NCBI GenBank assembly: GCA_002919305.1
Contig: PKFB01000080.1
Location: forward strand, 62,001-126,000
Direction of reading: 5' to 3'
DNA from: Actinomycetales bacterium
GTDB taxonomy: Bacteria; Actinomycetota; Actinomycetes; Mycobacteriales; Micromonosporaceae
DNA: 64,000 bases
Each line of letters opens with the position of its first letter. The stretch's first letter is position 1. The position numbers were made by a program, and so were the translations under genes. This document shows, one piece after another, positions 17,541-26,762 of the stretch. The notes under the pieces were generated by a model. It worked only from the letters and a program-made list of their open reading frames with translations. It did no database searches and was not told the origin of the DNA.

Positions 17541-19295
17541 ATGCGGCTGAGGAAGCTAGCCGCGGCCACCGGTGTAGCGAGCCTGGTGCTCAGCATGGGA
17601 GCCGCGTGTACCGAGAACACTGGGCAGCAGGGCACAGACGAGGAGAGCGATAACAGCCCGCGGATCCATGTCATCGCGACCGATCCCGCCGACTCCATGG
17701 GGCCGGCGCCCGAGGTGGAGGGGGCGCGTGAAGGCGGCACGGTCTACATCCTGCGGGAGACCGACTATGAGCACCTGGACCCGCAACGTACTTACACGGT
17801 CGCCGGTTGGGCGCTCAACCACTTGATCAGCCGGACCCTGACCACGTTCCGGGAGGACGGCTCGGGCCAGATGGTCCTGGTCGGGGACCTGGCCACTACG
17901 CCCGGCGAGGACGTCAACGGTGACTGCACCACCTGGCGCTTCACCCTCAAAGAGGGGATTCGCTTCGAGACCGGTGAGGAGATCACCGCCTCGGACGTCG
18001 CCCACGGCATCGCCCGCTCCTTCGAACAGTCGCTGGACGGCGGCGCCACCTATATCCAGGAGTGGCTCGCCGGCACCCCCGACTACAACTCGGTCTACGC
18101 CGGTCCGTTCACCAGCGGCCAGCCGTTCCCGCCCAACCTGGAGGTCGACGACGAGGCGCGTACCCTGACCTTCCACTTCGACCGGCCGCGCTGTGACATG
18201 CCCTTCGCGGCGGCGATGACCACCACAGCGCCGGTGCCGCGGGAGCTGGACACCGGGGTTGACTACGACCGGTCGGTGGTCTCCTCCGGCCCCTACCGGA
18301 TCGCCGAGTACGAGCGGGATCACCACATCCTGCTGGTCCGCAACGAGCACTGGGACCCCAACACCGATCCGCTGCGGCACCAGTACCCCGACCAGTTCTA
18401 CGTGGAGATGGGGCCCGATGACACCACCGCGACCGAGCGGGTTGTCGCCGACAACGGGAACGACCGCTTCGCGATCGCCGAGGATGGAGTGCCGCAGGCA
18501 CTGATCAGCGAGGTGCTGGACAACCCCGACGTCGAGGCGCGGTCGGTGAGCGCGGATACCTCGATGGTGTGGTACCTCAGGATCAACACCCGCCGGGTGA
18601 CGGACCTGTCGGTTCGGCAGGCGATCGCCTACGCCCTGGACCGGCAGAGCATCCTGATCGCCCAGGGCGGTGAGGCCGCGGGAACCCTCACGCACACCAT
18701 CCTCAGCCCGCAGACGATCGGCTATGAGGAGTACGAGAACCCCTACGACGCGCCGCCCACCGGGGACCCCGAACGAGCGCGGGAGCTGCTGGACGGCCGG
18801 ACCCCAGAGCTGGTGATGCTCTACCGCAACGCCAGCGTCTACCCGGAACTGGCCAGCATCGTGGAGGAGAGCCTGGAGGAGGCCGGGTTCCAGGTCACCA
18901 TCACCCCGATCGAGCAGCCCGAACACAACCCGATGACCCGGGACCCGAACAACCCGTATGACCTGTACATGTCCTCCTGGATCCCGGACTGGCCCAGCGG
19001 CGCCGCGACGATCCCGCCGTTGCTGGACGGCCGCAACATCGGGGGTGGGAGCAACAACACCTTCCTGGACGTGCCTGAGATCAACGAGGAGATCGACCGG
19101 ATCTCGGCGCTGCCCGCCGAGGAAGCCGCGCCGGAGTGGATGGCGCTGGACCAGCGGATCATGGAGGAGTACTGCCCGATGGTGCCGATCTACTCGATCC
19201 GCGCCCTCAACGTGGTGGGCTCCGGCGTGGGAGGCGTCTTCATCTCCGACTTCCTCGGGCAGCCCGCCTACTACAACGCCTACGTCATCTCCTGA
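17541..19295 (+). CDS. Oligopeptide ABC transporter solute-binding lipoprotein (SBP_bac_5)
   Basis: 584 residues starting at ATG 17541, with GGAGG six bases upstream; an upstream GTG (17502 frame) has no such site. The N-terminus is a lipoprotein signal peptide with a Cys after SMGAA at about residue 23, then a low-complexity acidic linker (TDEESDNSP). The family 5 signature region is FTLKEGIRFETGEEITASDVAHG, and the C-terminus ends in YYNAYVIS. It captures peptides (or another family 5 ligand such as nickel chelate or heme) outside the membrane and delivers them to the permeases encoded upstream. A hairpin follows the gene. Confidence 0.93.
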   Translation: MRLRKLAAATGVASLVLSMGAACTENTGQQGTDEESDNSPRIHVIATDPADSMGPAPEVEGAREGGTVYILRETDYEHLDPQRTYTVAGWALNHLISRTLTTFREDGSGQMVLVGDLATTPGEDVNGDCTTWRFTLKEGIRFETGEEITASDVAHGIARSFEQSLDGGATYIQEWLAGTPDYNSVYAGPFTSGQPFPPNLEVDDEARTLTFHFDRPRCDMPFAAAMTTTAPVPRELDTGVDYDRSVVSSGPYRIAEYERDHHILLVRNEHWDPNTDPLRHQYPDQFYVEMGPDDTTATERVVADNGNDRFAIAEDGVPQALISEVLDNPDVEARSVSADTSMVWYLRINTRRVTDLSVRQAIAYALDRQSILIAQGGEAAGTLTHTILSPQTIGYEEYENPYDAPPTGDPERARELLDGRTPELVMLYRNASVYPELASIVEESLEEAGFQVTITPIEQPEHNPMTRDPNNPYDLYMSSWIPDWPSGAATIPPLLDGRNIGGGSNNTFLDVPEINEEIDRISALPAEEAAPEWMALDQRIMEEYCPMVPIYSIRALNVVGSGVGGVFISDFLGQPAYYNAYVIS

Positions 19296-19304
19296 ACACC
19301 CCCT

Positions 19305-19371
19305 GGGCCGGGGCAGCGGATGCGGTACGCCAGGGCAGCCGCCCTGTCCGTGCCGGCTCCCGCCCCGGCCC
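19305..19371 (+). terminator. Terminator-like nested hairpins after the opp operon
   Basis: Inverted repeat gggccggggc (19305-19314) / gccccggccc (19362-19371), with an inner stem cagggc / gccctg (19331-19346), followed by tttcctgtc. It lies between the convergent peptide-transport operon and the 19430 gene. Confidence 0.7.
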
Positions 19372-19429
19372 TTTCCTGTCACAACGTCGTCTATGCGGTC
19401 GGCATGCGCCGTTTGTACGTCACGCCGTC

Positions 19430-19900
19430 CTAGGCGTCGCGGGCCTGGCCCGTGCCGGAAGCCGACGTGGGGGACGGGTCGGAGGTGCGGGTGGAATCCT
19501 GGGACGAGGCCGGTGGTGTCGCAGAGATCCGGGGGCGTGGGCTCTTCAGGGTCACGGAGTAGCCGCCGAAGGCGCAGGCGGCCATCCCCAACAGGAGTAA
19601 GCCGAGGGACACCCAGTCGTTACCGGGCAGGATGACGTCCCCCTCCGAGGTCCCGGCCGACATCAGCAGGATCGTCAAGGACCAGGACAGCGCCGGGAGC
19701 ACCGCCAGGAAGCGGTTTTCCGTGACCCACCAGGTAAACCAGATCAATGCGATGTTGATGACCACGGCGCACAGCAGGACGATCGGGACCCGGTAACCGG
19801 CGATCCGCAGCGGCACCAGGAACGCCTCCACGATCGCGGTGACGACAGCGGCCCAGACCCCCACGATGGTGCCCGTGATCTGGATGACGAGGCGGCTCAC
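19430..19900 (-). CDS. Small integral membrane protein downstream of mshB
   Basis: 156 residues with four predicted membrane helices (about 5-27, 38-60, 66-82, 95-115) and a cytoplasmic Ser/Thr/Pro-rich tail. It starts with GTG overlapping the mshB stop (GTGA), so it is translationally coupled to mycothiol synthesis. A membrane protein in this position is conserved in actinobacteria (Rv1171 in M. tuberculosis; I believe the family is DUF6113). Its function is not known. Confidence 0.82.
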   Translation of the reverse strand: MSRLVIQITGTIVGVWAAVVTAIVEAFLVPLRIAGYRVPIVLLCAVVINIALIWFTWWVTENRFLAVLPALSWSLTILLMSAGTSEGDVILPGNDWVSLGLLLLGMAACAFGGYSVTLKSPRPRISATPPASSQDSTRTSDPSPTSASGTGQARDA

Positions 19901-20805
19901 TGAGGCAGCGTAACGAAAAGGCCCGCGAACAGGTCATCCTCCCAGCCGTGTGGGGCCACACCCGGGCCGCGGGTCCCGGAGGCCAGGGTGTAGTACTCCA
20001 CCCCCAGCTCCTCCTGTCCGGTGTTGGTCGCCAAGGAGAACAGCCACGAGGTAGGCGGGATCTGGGTGGCATGGGCCCGGATCGCGGCGAGTTTGGCGTC
20101 GGCGTACGCGCGAGCGTCCACCCGCGTCGTCACCTGCTCGTCCGGGGTTCCGAACGGGAGGTCATCCACCGACTCGGCGTCGCCAAAGGGGTTGTCTGAG
20201 GAGGCCCGGAAATGCTCCAGCCCGGCGGCGATCACGCTGCGCGGAATGGTGTGCCAGTACACCTTGGACACCTGCCAGGCGGCGCCCAGGTGTGGGGCGA
20301 AGTCGGGGTCCGCCGCCAGGCGGACCGCTTCGGTCGCCACCCGGTGTGCCTGAATATGGTCGGGGTGGCCGTAGAAACCATTGGGGTCGTAGGTGACCAC
20401 AACCTGCGGCCGCACTTCGCGAAGCACCTCAACCAGATACCCGGCCGCCTCGGTCAGGTCCGCCTGCCAGAAAGCCCGTGGATGCTCATTGGCGGGGGTC
20501 CCCATCATGCCTGAGTCGCGGTACCGGCCGGCGCCTCCTAAAAACCGGTGGTCGGATACCCCCAGGGCCTGGCAGGCCGCTCGCAGCTCGGATATCCGAT
20601 ACCCCCCTAGCTGATCAGCGGCGGTGGCGGCTAGCTGCGCTAGTTCGGGGACGTGGATCTCACCTTCCTCGCCTAAGGTGCACGTGACCAGAGTGACCCG
20701 GGCACCTTCGGCGGCGTAACGGGCCATGGTGGCGCCGGTGCTGATCGTTTCGTCGTCGGGGTGGGCGTGTACGAAGACGATCCGCCGCTCCTGCTGTGGT
20801 TGCAC
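19897..20805 (-). CDS. mshB: Mycothiol biosynthesis deacetylase MshB
   Basis: 302-residue LmbE/PIG-L family zinc deacetylase. The metal motif HAHPDDE is at residues 12-18 and the third ligand His is in [13 protein letters not shown] acts as base. Substrate is N-acetyl-glucosaminyl-inositol, which is deacetylated in the second committed step of mycothiol synthesis. Long GlcNAc-Ins deacetylase-specific segments ([19 protein letters not shown]) separate MshB from the conjugate amidase Mca. The GTG start lies exactly six bases after a TAGGGT box, so the mRNA is probably leaderless. Coupled to the downstream membrane protein gene. Confidence 0.95.
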   Translation of the reverse strand: MQPQQERRIVFVHAHPDDETISTGATMARYAAEGARVTLVTCTLGEEGEIHVPELAQLAATAADQLGGYRISELRAACQALGVSDHRFLGGAGRYRDSGMMGTPANEHPRAFWQADLTEAAGYLVEVLREVRPQVVVTYDPNGFYGHPDHIQAHRVATEAVRLAADPDFAPHLGAAWQVSKVYWHTIPRSVIAAGLEHFRASSDNPFGDAESVDDLPFGTPDEQVTTRVDARAYADAKLAAIRAHATQIPPTSWLFSLATNTGQEELGVEYYTLASGTRGPGVAPHGWEDDLFAGLFVTLPQ

Positions 20806-20811
20806 GCCGCC

Positions 20812-20817
20812 ACCCTA
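20812..20817 (-). promoter_or_regulatory. Leaderless-type -10 box of mshB
   Basis: TAGGGT on the minus strand (TANNNT) with six bases to the GTG start at 20805, which places the transcription start on the start codon. No ribosome binding site is needed or seen. Confidence 0.6.
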
Positions 20818-20995
20818 GCGGTTACCGGACCGGCGGAGCGGTCGGTCGCATAACCGTCGGAACGATCCGCGGCGACGGATATCTATGAGAGAATTTCATA
20901 AGTTCCGTCCGTTCCTTCCCTCACTACCGAAAAGTTAACCAGGGATCGTCTCCCGGCATGTCGCTTGGCGTGTCGGCATCATTACCGCCGATGAA

Positions 20996-23200
20996 GTGAG
21001 CAGTATCGTTGATGTGGACATCCCCGAGCCGGCCTTTCGGCACGCTCCCGCTGGTTATCCCCGCTTGACGGCGGTGACCTGCGGGTTCCAACACGGCGCG
21101 CCCCACGCGGTGACGTGTGTAGCCGATGGGGCCCGCGTGTTCTTCCTGCGCTCCTCCGGCCCCACCGATCCGGTTGAGTCGCTGTGGCTGCTCGACGTGC
21201 TCACCGGCGTCGAACACCTAGTCGCCGACCCTCGCCACCTCGTCGATGAGCAGGCCTTGACCGCCTTGACCGAGGAGGAGCGTTTCCTGCGGGAGCGGAT
21301 GCGGCTACGGGTGGCGGGGATCGGCCGGTACGCGGTCGACCCGGCCGGCCGGGTCGCGGCGTTCACGCTGGCCGGTCGACTGTTCCGGGTAGAGATCCCC
21401 CAGGAGCTGCCCTCACGCTCGACTGGCCGGAGTGAGGGGATCGGCACCGTCACCGAGCTGCCCACCGTTGGCCCCGCCTTCGATCCGCGTCCGGACCCCA
21501 CCGGCCGCCACCTGGCGTACCTCACCTCCGGCACGCTGCGCGTGATCGACGAGACCGGTCAGGATGAGCTGCTGGCCGGCGAGGACGGTATCCGCTGGGC
21601 CATGCCTGACTTCCTCGCCGCCGAGGAATTCGGCCGATACCAGGGCTATTGGTGGGCCCCCGACGGTGACCGGATCCTCGCCACCCGGGTGGACGACTCC
21701 CTGGTGCCGCGTCACCACCTCGGCGACCTCACCGACCCCACCCAGCCACCCCGGGTGGTGAGTTACACCCGTGCTGGGACCCCCACCCCCATCGTCACCC
21801 TGCATCTGCTGCACCTGGACGGCAGCTGGGTCGATGTCCGGCTCGACCGGGAAACCTACCCGTACCTACTCAACGTCGCGTGGGCACCCAACGGCGGGCC
21901 GCTGGTGTGTGTGATGCGGCGTAACCAGCAGCACGTTCAGATCCTGTCAGTTGACCAGGTCACCGGCGAGACCCAGGTCCACGCCGAGCTCGCCGATCGA
22001 CGGTGGGTGCACCTGATGCCTGGCACCCCCAGGTTCCTCCCCGACGGACGAGTCGTGCTGGGTGGGGAGCTCCACACCGACGCCGGTGAGACGCGGTGCC
22101 TGTTCGCCGATGGTTCGCTGCTGACCCCGGCGTCGCTGTACGTCCGCGAGGTCTGTGGCCAGATCGACACCGACGACGGGCCGGCTCTGGTGGTGACGGC
22201 CAGCGAGGCCGAACCGAGCGAACGTCATGTCTACCTGATCCCCCTGGACCCCCGAGGCGCCGACCCGATCCGGGTCACCCCTACCTCGGGATGGCACACC
22301 GGGCTGGGGGCCGGTCGCACCTTGGTGGTGGGCAGCGCCTCCTTGGAGCATCCCGGTGTGGTGTGGAGCGTCCACCGGGACGGACACACCACGACCCTGA
22401 CCTCCCTGGCGGCCGAACCTCCCTACGCGCCGCGGCCCGCGCTGGTGCGGGTCACCGACCGCGGGCTGCCCACGGCGGTGCTCTATCCGAGCGGGCACGT
22501 CGCCGGTCGCAAACTCCCCGTCCTGGTGGATATCTACGGCGGTCCTGGCGGACAAGAGGTGATCGCGGCGCGTTCGGCGTGGCTGGATCGGCAATGGTGG
22601 GCCGATCAAGGCTTCGCGGTCGTGGTGATCGACAACCGCGGCACGGTGGGGATCTCACCCGGATACGAAAAAGCCGTCTACCGCCGACTGTGGGACACCA
22701 TCCTCGCCGACCAAGTCGACGGGTTGGTGGCGCTCGCTGAGAAACACCCTGACTTCGACACCCAGCGGGTGGCGATTCGGGGCTGGTCTTTTGGGGGTTC
22801 ACTGGCCTTGGCGGCGGTGCTGCGCCGCCCCGACATCTACCACGCGGCCGTGGCGGGCGCCCCCGTGGTGAGTTGGGAGCTGTACGACGCCGCGTACTCC
22901 GAACGCTACCTGGGTCATCCGGCTGACAACGCCGAGGTGTACGCGCACCATGATCTGCTGGCTGACGCCGCGAACCTGAGCCGGCCGCTGCTGCTGACGC
23001 ATGGCTTGGCGGACGACAACGTGCTGCCGGCACACACGCTGCGGCTGTCGGCGGCGTTGCTGGCGGCGGGGCGTCCACACCTCGTGCTGCCCCTGCCGTA
23101 TGAGACGCATCTGGCGCCGCTGGGGCCGCTGCGGGAGCACCTGCTGCGGTTCGAGTTGGACTTCGTGCGGCGGGCGCTCGGCGTTTCCCAGGCCGCCTGA
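20996..23200 (+). CDS. S9 family peptidase, dipeptidyl-peptidase IV-like
   Basis: 734 residues without a signal peptide. The N-terminal part is a beta-propeller of DPPIV_N type; residues about 500-734 are the alpha/beta hydrolase domain. The triad is readable: Ser598 in GWSFGGS, Asp674 in HGLADDNV and His705 in YETHLAP, with spacings close to those of DPP IV. EEFGRYQGYWWAPDGD in the propeller resembles the double-Glu motif that binds the free N-terminus of substrates. It probably removes dipeptides (often X-Pro) in the cytoplasm, which fits a role downstream of the peptide importer 1.7 kb away. GTG 20996 is used; GTG 21014 is an alternative. Confidence 0.92.
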   Translation: MSSIVDVDIPEPAFRHAPAGYPRLTAVTCGFQHGAPHAVTCVADGARVFFLRSSGPTDPVESLWLLDVLTGVEHLVADPRHLVDEQALTALTEEERFLRERMRLRVAGIGRYAVDPAGRVAAFTLAGRLFRVEIPQELPSRSTGRSEGIGTVTELPTVGPAFDPRPDPTGRHLAYLTSGTLRVIDETGQDELLAGEDGIRWAMPDFLAAEEFGRYQGYWWAPDGDRILATRVDDSLVPRHHLGDLTDPTQPPRVVSYTRAGTPTPIVTLHLLHLDGSWVDVRLDRETYPYLLNVAWAPNGGPLVCVMRRNQQHVQILSVDQVTGETQVHAELADRRWVHLMPGTPRFLPDGRVVLGGELHTDAGETRCLFADGSLLTPASLYVREVCGQIDTDDGPALVVTASEAEPSERHVYLIPLDPRGADPIRVTPTSGWHTGLGAGRTLVVGSASLEHPGVVWSVHRDGHTTTLTSLAAEPPYAPRPALVRVTDRGLPTAVLYPSGHVAGRKLPVLVDIYGGPGGQEVIAARSAWLDRQWWADQGFAVVVIDNRGTVGISPGYEKAVYRRLWDTILADQVDGLVALAEKHPDFDTQRVAIRGWSFGGSLALAAVLRRPDIYHAAVAGAPVVSWELYDAAYSERYLGHPADNAEVYAHHDLLADAANLSRPLLLTHGLADDNVLPAHTLRLSAALLAAGRPHLVLPLPYETHLAPLGPLREHLLRFELDFVRRALGVSQAA

Positions 23201-23260
23201 AGCCCAGGCTCCACAGCGCAGGTCCGGCGGCCGGTCTGGTAGCCAGGATGTTTCCCCAAC

Positions 23261-23305
23261 AGTGGGATCGACAGCAGTGGAATCGACAGTAGTGGGATCG
23301 ACGCT
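23261..23305 (+). repeat. Three tandem copies of a 15-bp repeat
   Basis: Units start at 23261, 23276 and 23291 with consensus agtgggatcgacagt; one or two mismatches between copies. They lie between the peptidase stop codon and its terminator. Confidence 0.8.
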
Positions 23306-23310
23306 GACAG

Positions 23311-23344
23311 CCGGCTAGGACACAGCGGGGAACCCGCCGGGTTT
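23311..23344 (+). terminator. Terminator after the S9 peptidase gene
   Basis: Stem gcggg / cccgc with a three-base loop, flanked by outer arms ccggc (23311) and gccgg (23336-23340), followed by GTTTTC. One of the few hairpins here with a T run. Confidence 0.65.
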
Positions 23345-23616
23345 TCGGTGTCTGCGCAGCTTAACCGCGTTTCCGGACGCTACGGGACACACGATCCACC
23401 GATGGTGGTAATGACGCGTCCGGAGGAAACCGAACCGGAGCCGTAAACGTTCTCCTTGAGGATCGATGCGGCCATGGCCTATGTGTCCAGGTCACGAACC
23501 TCTACCGTTACGTACCACAGACGTTGCGGCGACGGCGTAATGGCGCGACGCTGAGGACCGCACGATCCGCGTATCAGGAAAATCTGGACCAGACGCAGAA
23601 CACAGGAGAGCGTTCG

Positions 23617-24081
23617 ATGAAGGAACGGTGGCTGCCGGTGGCAGGGCTCGCGTTGGCGCTGTTCGTGGTCAATGCGGTGGCCCGGCTGGTGGTGTGGCAG
23701 ACAGCGTCGGACGAGTGGCAGGACCAGATCCGTATCGGCCTGCTCTCGGCCGGGGTGACCGCTGTGCTCTGTCTGGTCGCCGGGATCTGGTGGGGGTACC
23801 GGATGCCGGTGCCGCGGCTGGTCGTCGAGATCGGCGCGGCGATCCTGGCGGCGTGCCTGCTGGTGGTGCTGATAGGGCCGTTCGCGGGTGGCTCACGGCC
23901 GTTTGCGGAAGGCGCCTCGCTGTTCTTCCGGCAGATCTTCTACTACATCGGTATCTCGGCCTTCGGCACGCTTATCGGTGTGCTGTTGGTGACCACGTTC
24001 GGGCAGGACTGGCGGAGCCGGGCCTACCGGCGCCACGAGCTCGCGTTGCGGAGCAAGTCGGCCCGGGCCGCCCGTCACTGA
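23617..24081 (+). CDS. Uncharacterised four-helix membrane protein
   Basis: 154 residues from ATG 23617, chosen because AGGAG precedes it by about nine bases and the protein then begins directly with a membrane helix (MKERWLPVAGLALALFVVN). Four helices (about 5-22, 38-58, 67-90, 106-128) and a basic C-terminal tail. A GIWWGYRMPVPRLVVEIG loop is the most distinctive piece. No known family recognised. It is convergent with the acetyltransferase gene, eight bases apart. Confidence 0.78.
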   Translation: MKERWLPVAGLALALFVVNAVARLVVWQTASDEWQDQIRIGLLSAGVTAVLCLVAGIWWGYRMPVPRLVVEIGAAILAACLLVVLIGPFAGGSRPFAEGASLFFRQIFYYIGISAFGTLIGVLLVTTFGQDWRSRAYRRHELALRSKSARAARH

Positions 24082-24089
24082 CCTCGGCG

Positions 24090-25091
24090 TCATCCCACCC
24101 GGTCAGGCTGGGGTGGGGGACGGTGGATGGTGTACTCGTGGTGGATGGTCAGTCCTAACCCGGCGTACAGCTGTATGGCGGCGTGATTGGTCTCCTCCAC
24201 CTGCAGATACACCCGCTGCGCGCCCCGCTCAGCTCCCCACTGAGCCGCGGCGCCCATCAAAGACCGCCCCAGCCCACGCCGGCGTACCTCGGGGATGACC
24301 TCGAGCAACGACACCCCCACCCATTCGGCGGTCACCACCGCCCGGACGATCCCCAACACCTCACCGGTCGCGGTGGTCACCGACAGAAACCCGACCTTCG
24401 ACGGGCCGGTCAACACCGCCAACGCGGCCGGAGGCAGCTCACCCTTCGCACCAGCGGCTATCCGCAGCCACGCCGGGGACGGCTGCGACGCGACGCGTAC
24501 CTCCACATCCCCCACCTCTTGGTGGGGGGTACGCCGGTCAGAGGCCTGCTGCAGCGCCGTCTGCAGTGCCGCCAGGGAAGCGGTCCGCACCTGTACCCGG
24601 TGGGTCTGCTCCCAGCCGAGGCGGCGCAGTTCAGCCGCCAAGGCGGCACCACCGGGGTGGGTGAGGACAAACCGCGGCTGCAGGCCCCGCTCGGCGTACC
24701 ACCGGTACACCTCCGCCATCGCCTCAGGCAGGGGCAGCCCGGGGTCTCCGAGGACCAAAACCGAGTTGGCGCGGTTCGTCCACCCCTCCGCCGCCCGTAG
24801 CAGCCACTGCCCTAGCCAGCGGGTATCGGGCGCGGGCCACCCCTCGGCCGCGACGCGCTCCAGCGCGAACACCTCACCCAGGCGGGGACGGCGGGGCGGC
24901 ACCCGCTTTCCAACCGCGATTCGGGAACGCGGTACCGTCACCACCGCACCGGAGTCGGTGCGGACGACGGCGTGGTCGTCACTCCAGTCCACCAGTTCCC
25001 CGAGCAGATCGGAGAAGCGTGGACGACCCTGGTGAACCGCCACAATGCGACGGATCACCACCCTGTGATGAAGATCAGCAACGCTGAGCAA
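24090..25091 (-). CDS. GNAT family N-acetyltransferase (two-part, neighbour of ferredoxin)
   Basis: 333 residues. The first ~60 residues form a small beta-rich domain (DLLGELVDWSDDHAVVRTDSG), followed by a degenerate acetyltransferase half and a C-terminal GNAT fold with the acetyl-CoA loop PEVRRRGLGRSLMGAA and the usual VEETNHAAIQLYAGLGL motif B. Substrate unknown. Start is the TTG at 25091 because GGGAG sits six bases before it; GTG codons at 25061 and 25058 are alternatives. The gene is divergent from the fdxA-dapC pair, an arrangement conserved in related actinobacteria. Confidence 0.85.
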   Translation of the reverse strand: MLSVADLHHRVVIRRIVAVHQGRPRFSDLLGELVDWSDDHAVVRTDSGAVVTVPRSRIAVGKRVPPRRPRLGEVFALERVAAEGWPAPDTRWLGQWLLRAAEGWTNRANSVLVLGDPGLPLPEAMAEVYRWYAERGLQPRFVLTHPGGAALAAELRRLGWEQTHRVQVRTASLAALQTALQQASDRRTPHQEVGDVEVRVASQPSPAWLRIAAGAKGELPPAALAVLTGPSKVGFLSVTTATGEVLGIVRAVVTAEWVGVSLLEVIPEVRRRGLGRSLMGAAAQWGAERGAQRVYLQVEETNHAAIQLYAGLGLTIHHEYTIHRPPPQPDRVG

Positions 25092-25198
25092 ACCTTGACT
25101 CCCGATAGTCTCTGCCGGGTGAATCTAGGGATACTAGGCTTGCTCAGCGGCAGGAGTGTCGCGTTTTCCTCGTGGCCTGTCGTGCGGAAGGACGACCC

Positions 25199-25525
25199 GT
25201 GACCTACATCATCGCCGAGCCCTGTGTAGACGTGCTCGACAAGGCGTGCGTCGAAGAGTGCCCGGTCGACTGCATCTATGAGGGCGGCCGGATGCTCTAC
25301 ATCCACCCCGATGAGTGCGTGGACTGCGGGGCATGTGAGCCTGTCTGCCCGGTTGAGGCGATCTACTACGAAGACGACCTGCCGGAGCAGTGGAAGGATT
25401 ACTACACCGCCAACGTGGACTTCTTCGAGGACCTGGGTTCACCCGGCGGCGCCTCCAAGATCGGGAAGATCAACAAGGACCACCCGTTGATCGCGGCCCT
25501 ACCGCCCAAGGAGGCCGAGCACTGA
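25199..25525 (+). CDS. fdxA: Seven-iron ferredoxin FdxA
   Basis: 108 residues. Cys pattern matches FdxA: C9, C17 and C50 for the [3Fe-4S] cluster, C21, C40, C43 and C46 for the [4Fe-4S] cluster, with Pro after C21 and C50. The GTG start (VTYIIAEPC) has GGAAGGA about seven bases upstream; longer in-frame starts would add residues absent from the family. It is an electron carrier in the cytoplasm. Its stop codon overlaps the first codon of dapC, as in the mycobacterial fdxC-dapC pair. Confidence 0.95.
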   Translation: MTYIIAEPCVDVLDKACVEECPVDCIYEGGRMLYIHPDECVDCGACEPVCPVEAIYYEDDLPEQWKDYYTANVDFFEDLGSPGGASKIGKINKDHPLIAALPPKEAEH

Positions 25526-26628
25526 CCGCGCTGACAGGCACAGCCGCATCCGCGCTCCCGGATTTTCCTTGGGATTTACTGGCTCCCTACGGGGAGCGCG
25601 CGCGGGCGCACCCCGATGGTGTGGTCGATCTGTCGGTGGGGACGCCTGTCGATCCCACCCCTGACGTGGTACGCGGGGCGCTCGTCGAAGCCGCCGACGC
25701 CCCGGGATACCCACAGACCGCCGGTTCGCTCGCCCTTCGAGAGGCCCTCGCCGCGTGGGTGACCCGCCGGACCGGCGCGAGTGGGATCGGGATTGACGCC
25801 GTCCTGCCGGTGATCGGCACCAAGGAGTTGGTGGCCTGGCTCCCCACCCTGCTTGGGCTGGGCTCGAACGACGTGGTGGTGTTCCCGCGCCTGGCGTACC
25901 CCACCTATGAAGTGGGGGCCCGGCTGGCGGGTGCCCGTTTCCTGGCCGCTGACTCCCTGACCGCGGCCGGTCCGGCGCCGGTGCGTCTGATCTGGATCAA
26001 CTCGCCCTCGAACCCCACCGGTCGGGTGCTGCCGCCGGAGCACCTGCGCAAGGTGGTGGACTGGGCCCGGGAACGCGGCGCCGTTGTCGTCAGTGACGAG
26101 TGCTATCTGGATTTCGGATGGGACGCCACGCCGACGTCGGTGCTGTCGGTGTGTGACGGCGACTACCGCGGTGTGCTGTCACTGCACTCGCTGTCTAAGC
26201 GTTCCAACCTCGCCGGTTACCGGGCCGGTTTTGTCTGCGGCGATCCTGAGCTGATCGCCGCGTTACTGGCGGTGCGCAAACACGCGGGAATGATCGTCCC
26301 CGCGCCGGTTCAGGCAGCCATGATCGCAGCTTTCGGGGACGAGAAGCACGTCATCGTCCAACGGGAGCGTTACGCACGTCGGCGTGCGATCCTGCGGGAG
26401 GCGCTGCTCGCCGCTGGGTTCCGCATCGAGCACTCCGAGGCCGGACTGTATCTGTGGGCCACCCGCGATGAAGACTGCTGGAGCACCGTCGGGTGGTTGG
26501 CCGAGCGAGGCATTCTGGTGGCTCCCGGATCGTTCTACGGTCCGGCTGGCGCGCAGCATGTGCGGATCGCGTTGACCGCCACCGATGAGCGGATCGCCGC
26601 GGCGGCGACTCGTCTCACCGCGGCCTGA
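25522..26628 (+). CDS. dapC: N-succinyldiaminopimelate aminotransferase DapC (apparent CTG start)
   Basis: Fold-type I PLP aminotransferase of 368 residues, making LL-succinyldiaminopimelate in the succinylase branch of lysine and peptidoglycan precursor synthesis. PLP lysine is K226 in [27 protein letters not shown] and [12 protein letters not shown] are the other cofactor motifs. Homologues begin about nine residues before PDFPWDLL, but there is no ATG, GTG or TTG there; the codon in the right place is CTG at 25522, overlapping the fdxA TGA, with AAGGAGG (25508-25514) seven bases before it. The next in-frame GTG would remove about 30 conserved residues. dapD and dapE follow on both sides. 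Confidence 0.9.
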   Translation: MTALTGTAASALPDFPWDLLAPYGERARAHPDGVVDLSVGTPVDPTPDVVRGALVEAADAPGYPQTAGSLALREALAAWVTRRTGASGIGIDAVLPVIGTKELVAWLPTLLGLGSNDVVVFPRLAYPTYEVGARLAGARFLAADSLTAAGPAPVRLIWINSPSNPTGRVLPPEHLRKVVDWARERGAVVVSDECYLDFGWDATPTSVLSVCDGDYRGVLSLHSLSKRSNLAGYRAGFVCGDPELIAALLAVRKHAGMIVPAPVQAAMIAAFGDEKHVIVQRERYARRRAILREALLAAGFRIEHSEAGLYLWATRDEDCWSTVGWLAERGILVAPGSFYGPAGAQHVRIALTATDERIAAAATRLTAA

Positions 26629-26697
26629 GTGCCCGGGGTGACCGCTCCGCCTCCCTTTCCACGGTCTTCAACATCGAGGCCTGGCCGGTTGTCGGTA

Positions 26698-26742
26698 CGC
26701 GCGCCGGGCCCGCAGGACCTGCCCGGCCGGGCCGGGCGCGCG
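26698..26742. terminator. GC-rich hairpin between dapC and dapD
   Basis: Arms cgcgcgcc (26698-26705) and ggcgcgcg (26735-26742) with further inner pairing around gcagg/cctgc. It lies between convergent stop codons and probably works in both directions. Confidence 0.7.
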
Positions 26743-26762
26743 TCGACGGCGGTACGGGACGC

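Larger units (their letters stand above)
23201..23616. other. Intergenic region with terminator and short tandem repeats
   Basis: 416 bp without a credible gene. It holds a three-copy 15-bp direct repeat (23261-23305), a terminator-like hairpin (23311-23344), and the promoter region of the following membrane protein gene, where taccgttacg (about 23502-23511) is AT-richer than its surroundings. Nothing else recognised. Confidence 0.6.

Noticed and set aside
17556-19382. 608-codon open frame on the minus strand
   Set aside because: It is exactly antisense to the solute-binding protein gene, which has a lipoprotein signal, ribosome site and clear family motifs; long antisense frames are normal in GC-rich DNA.
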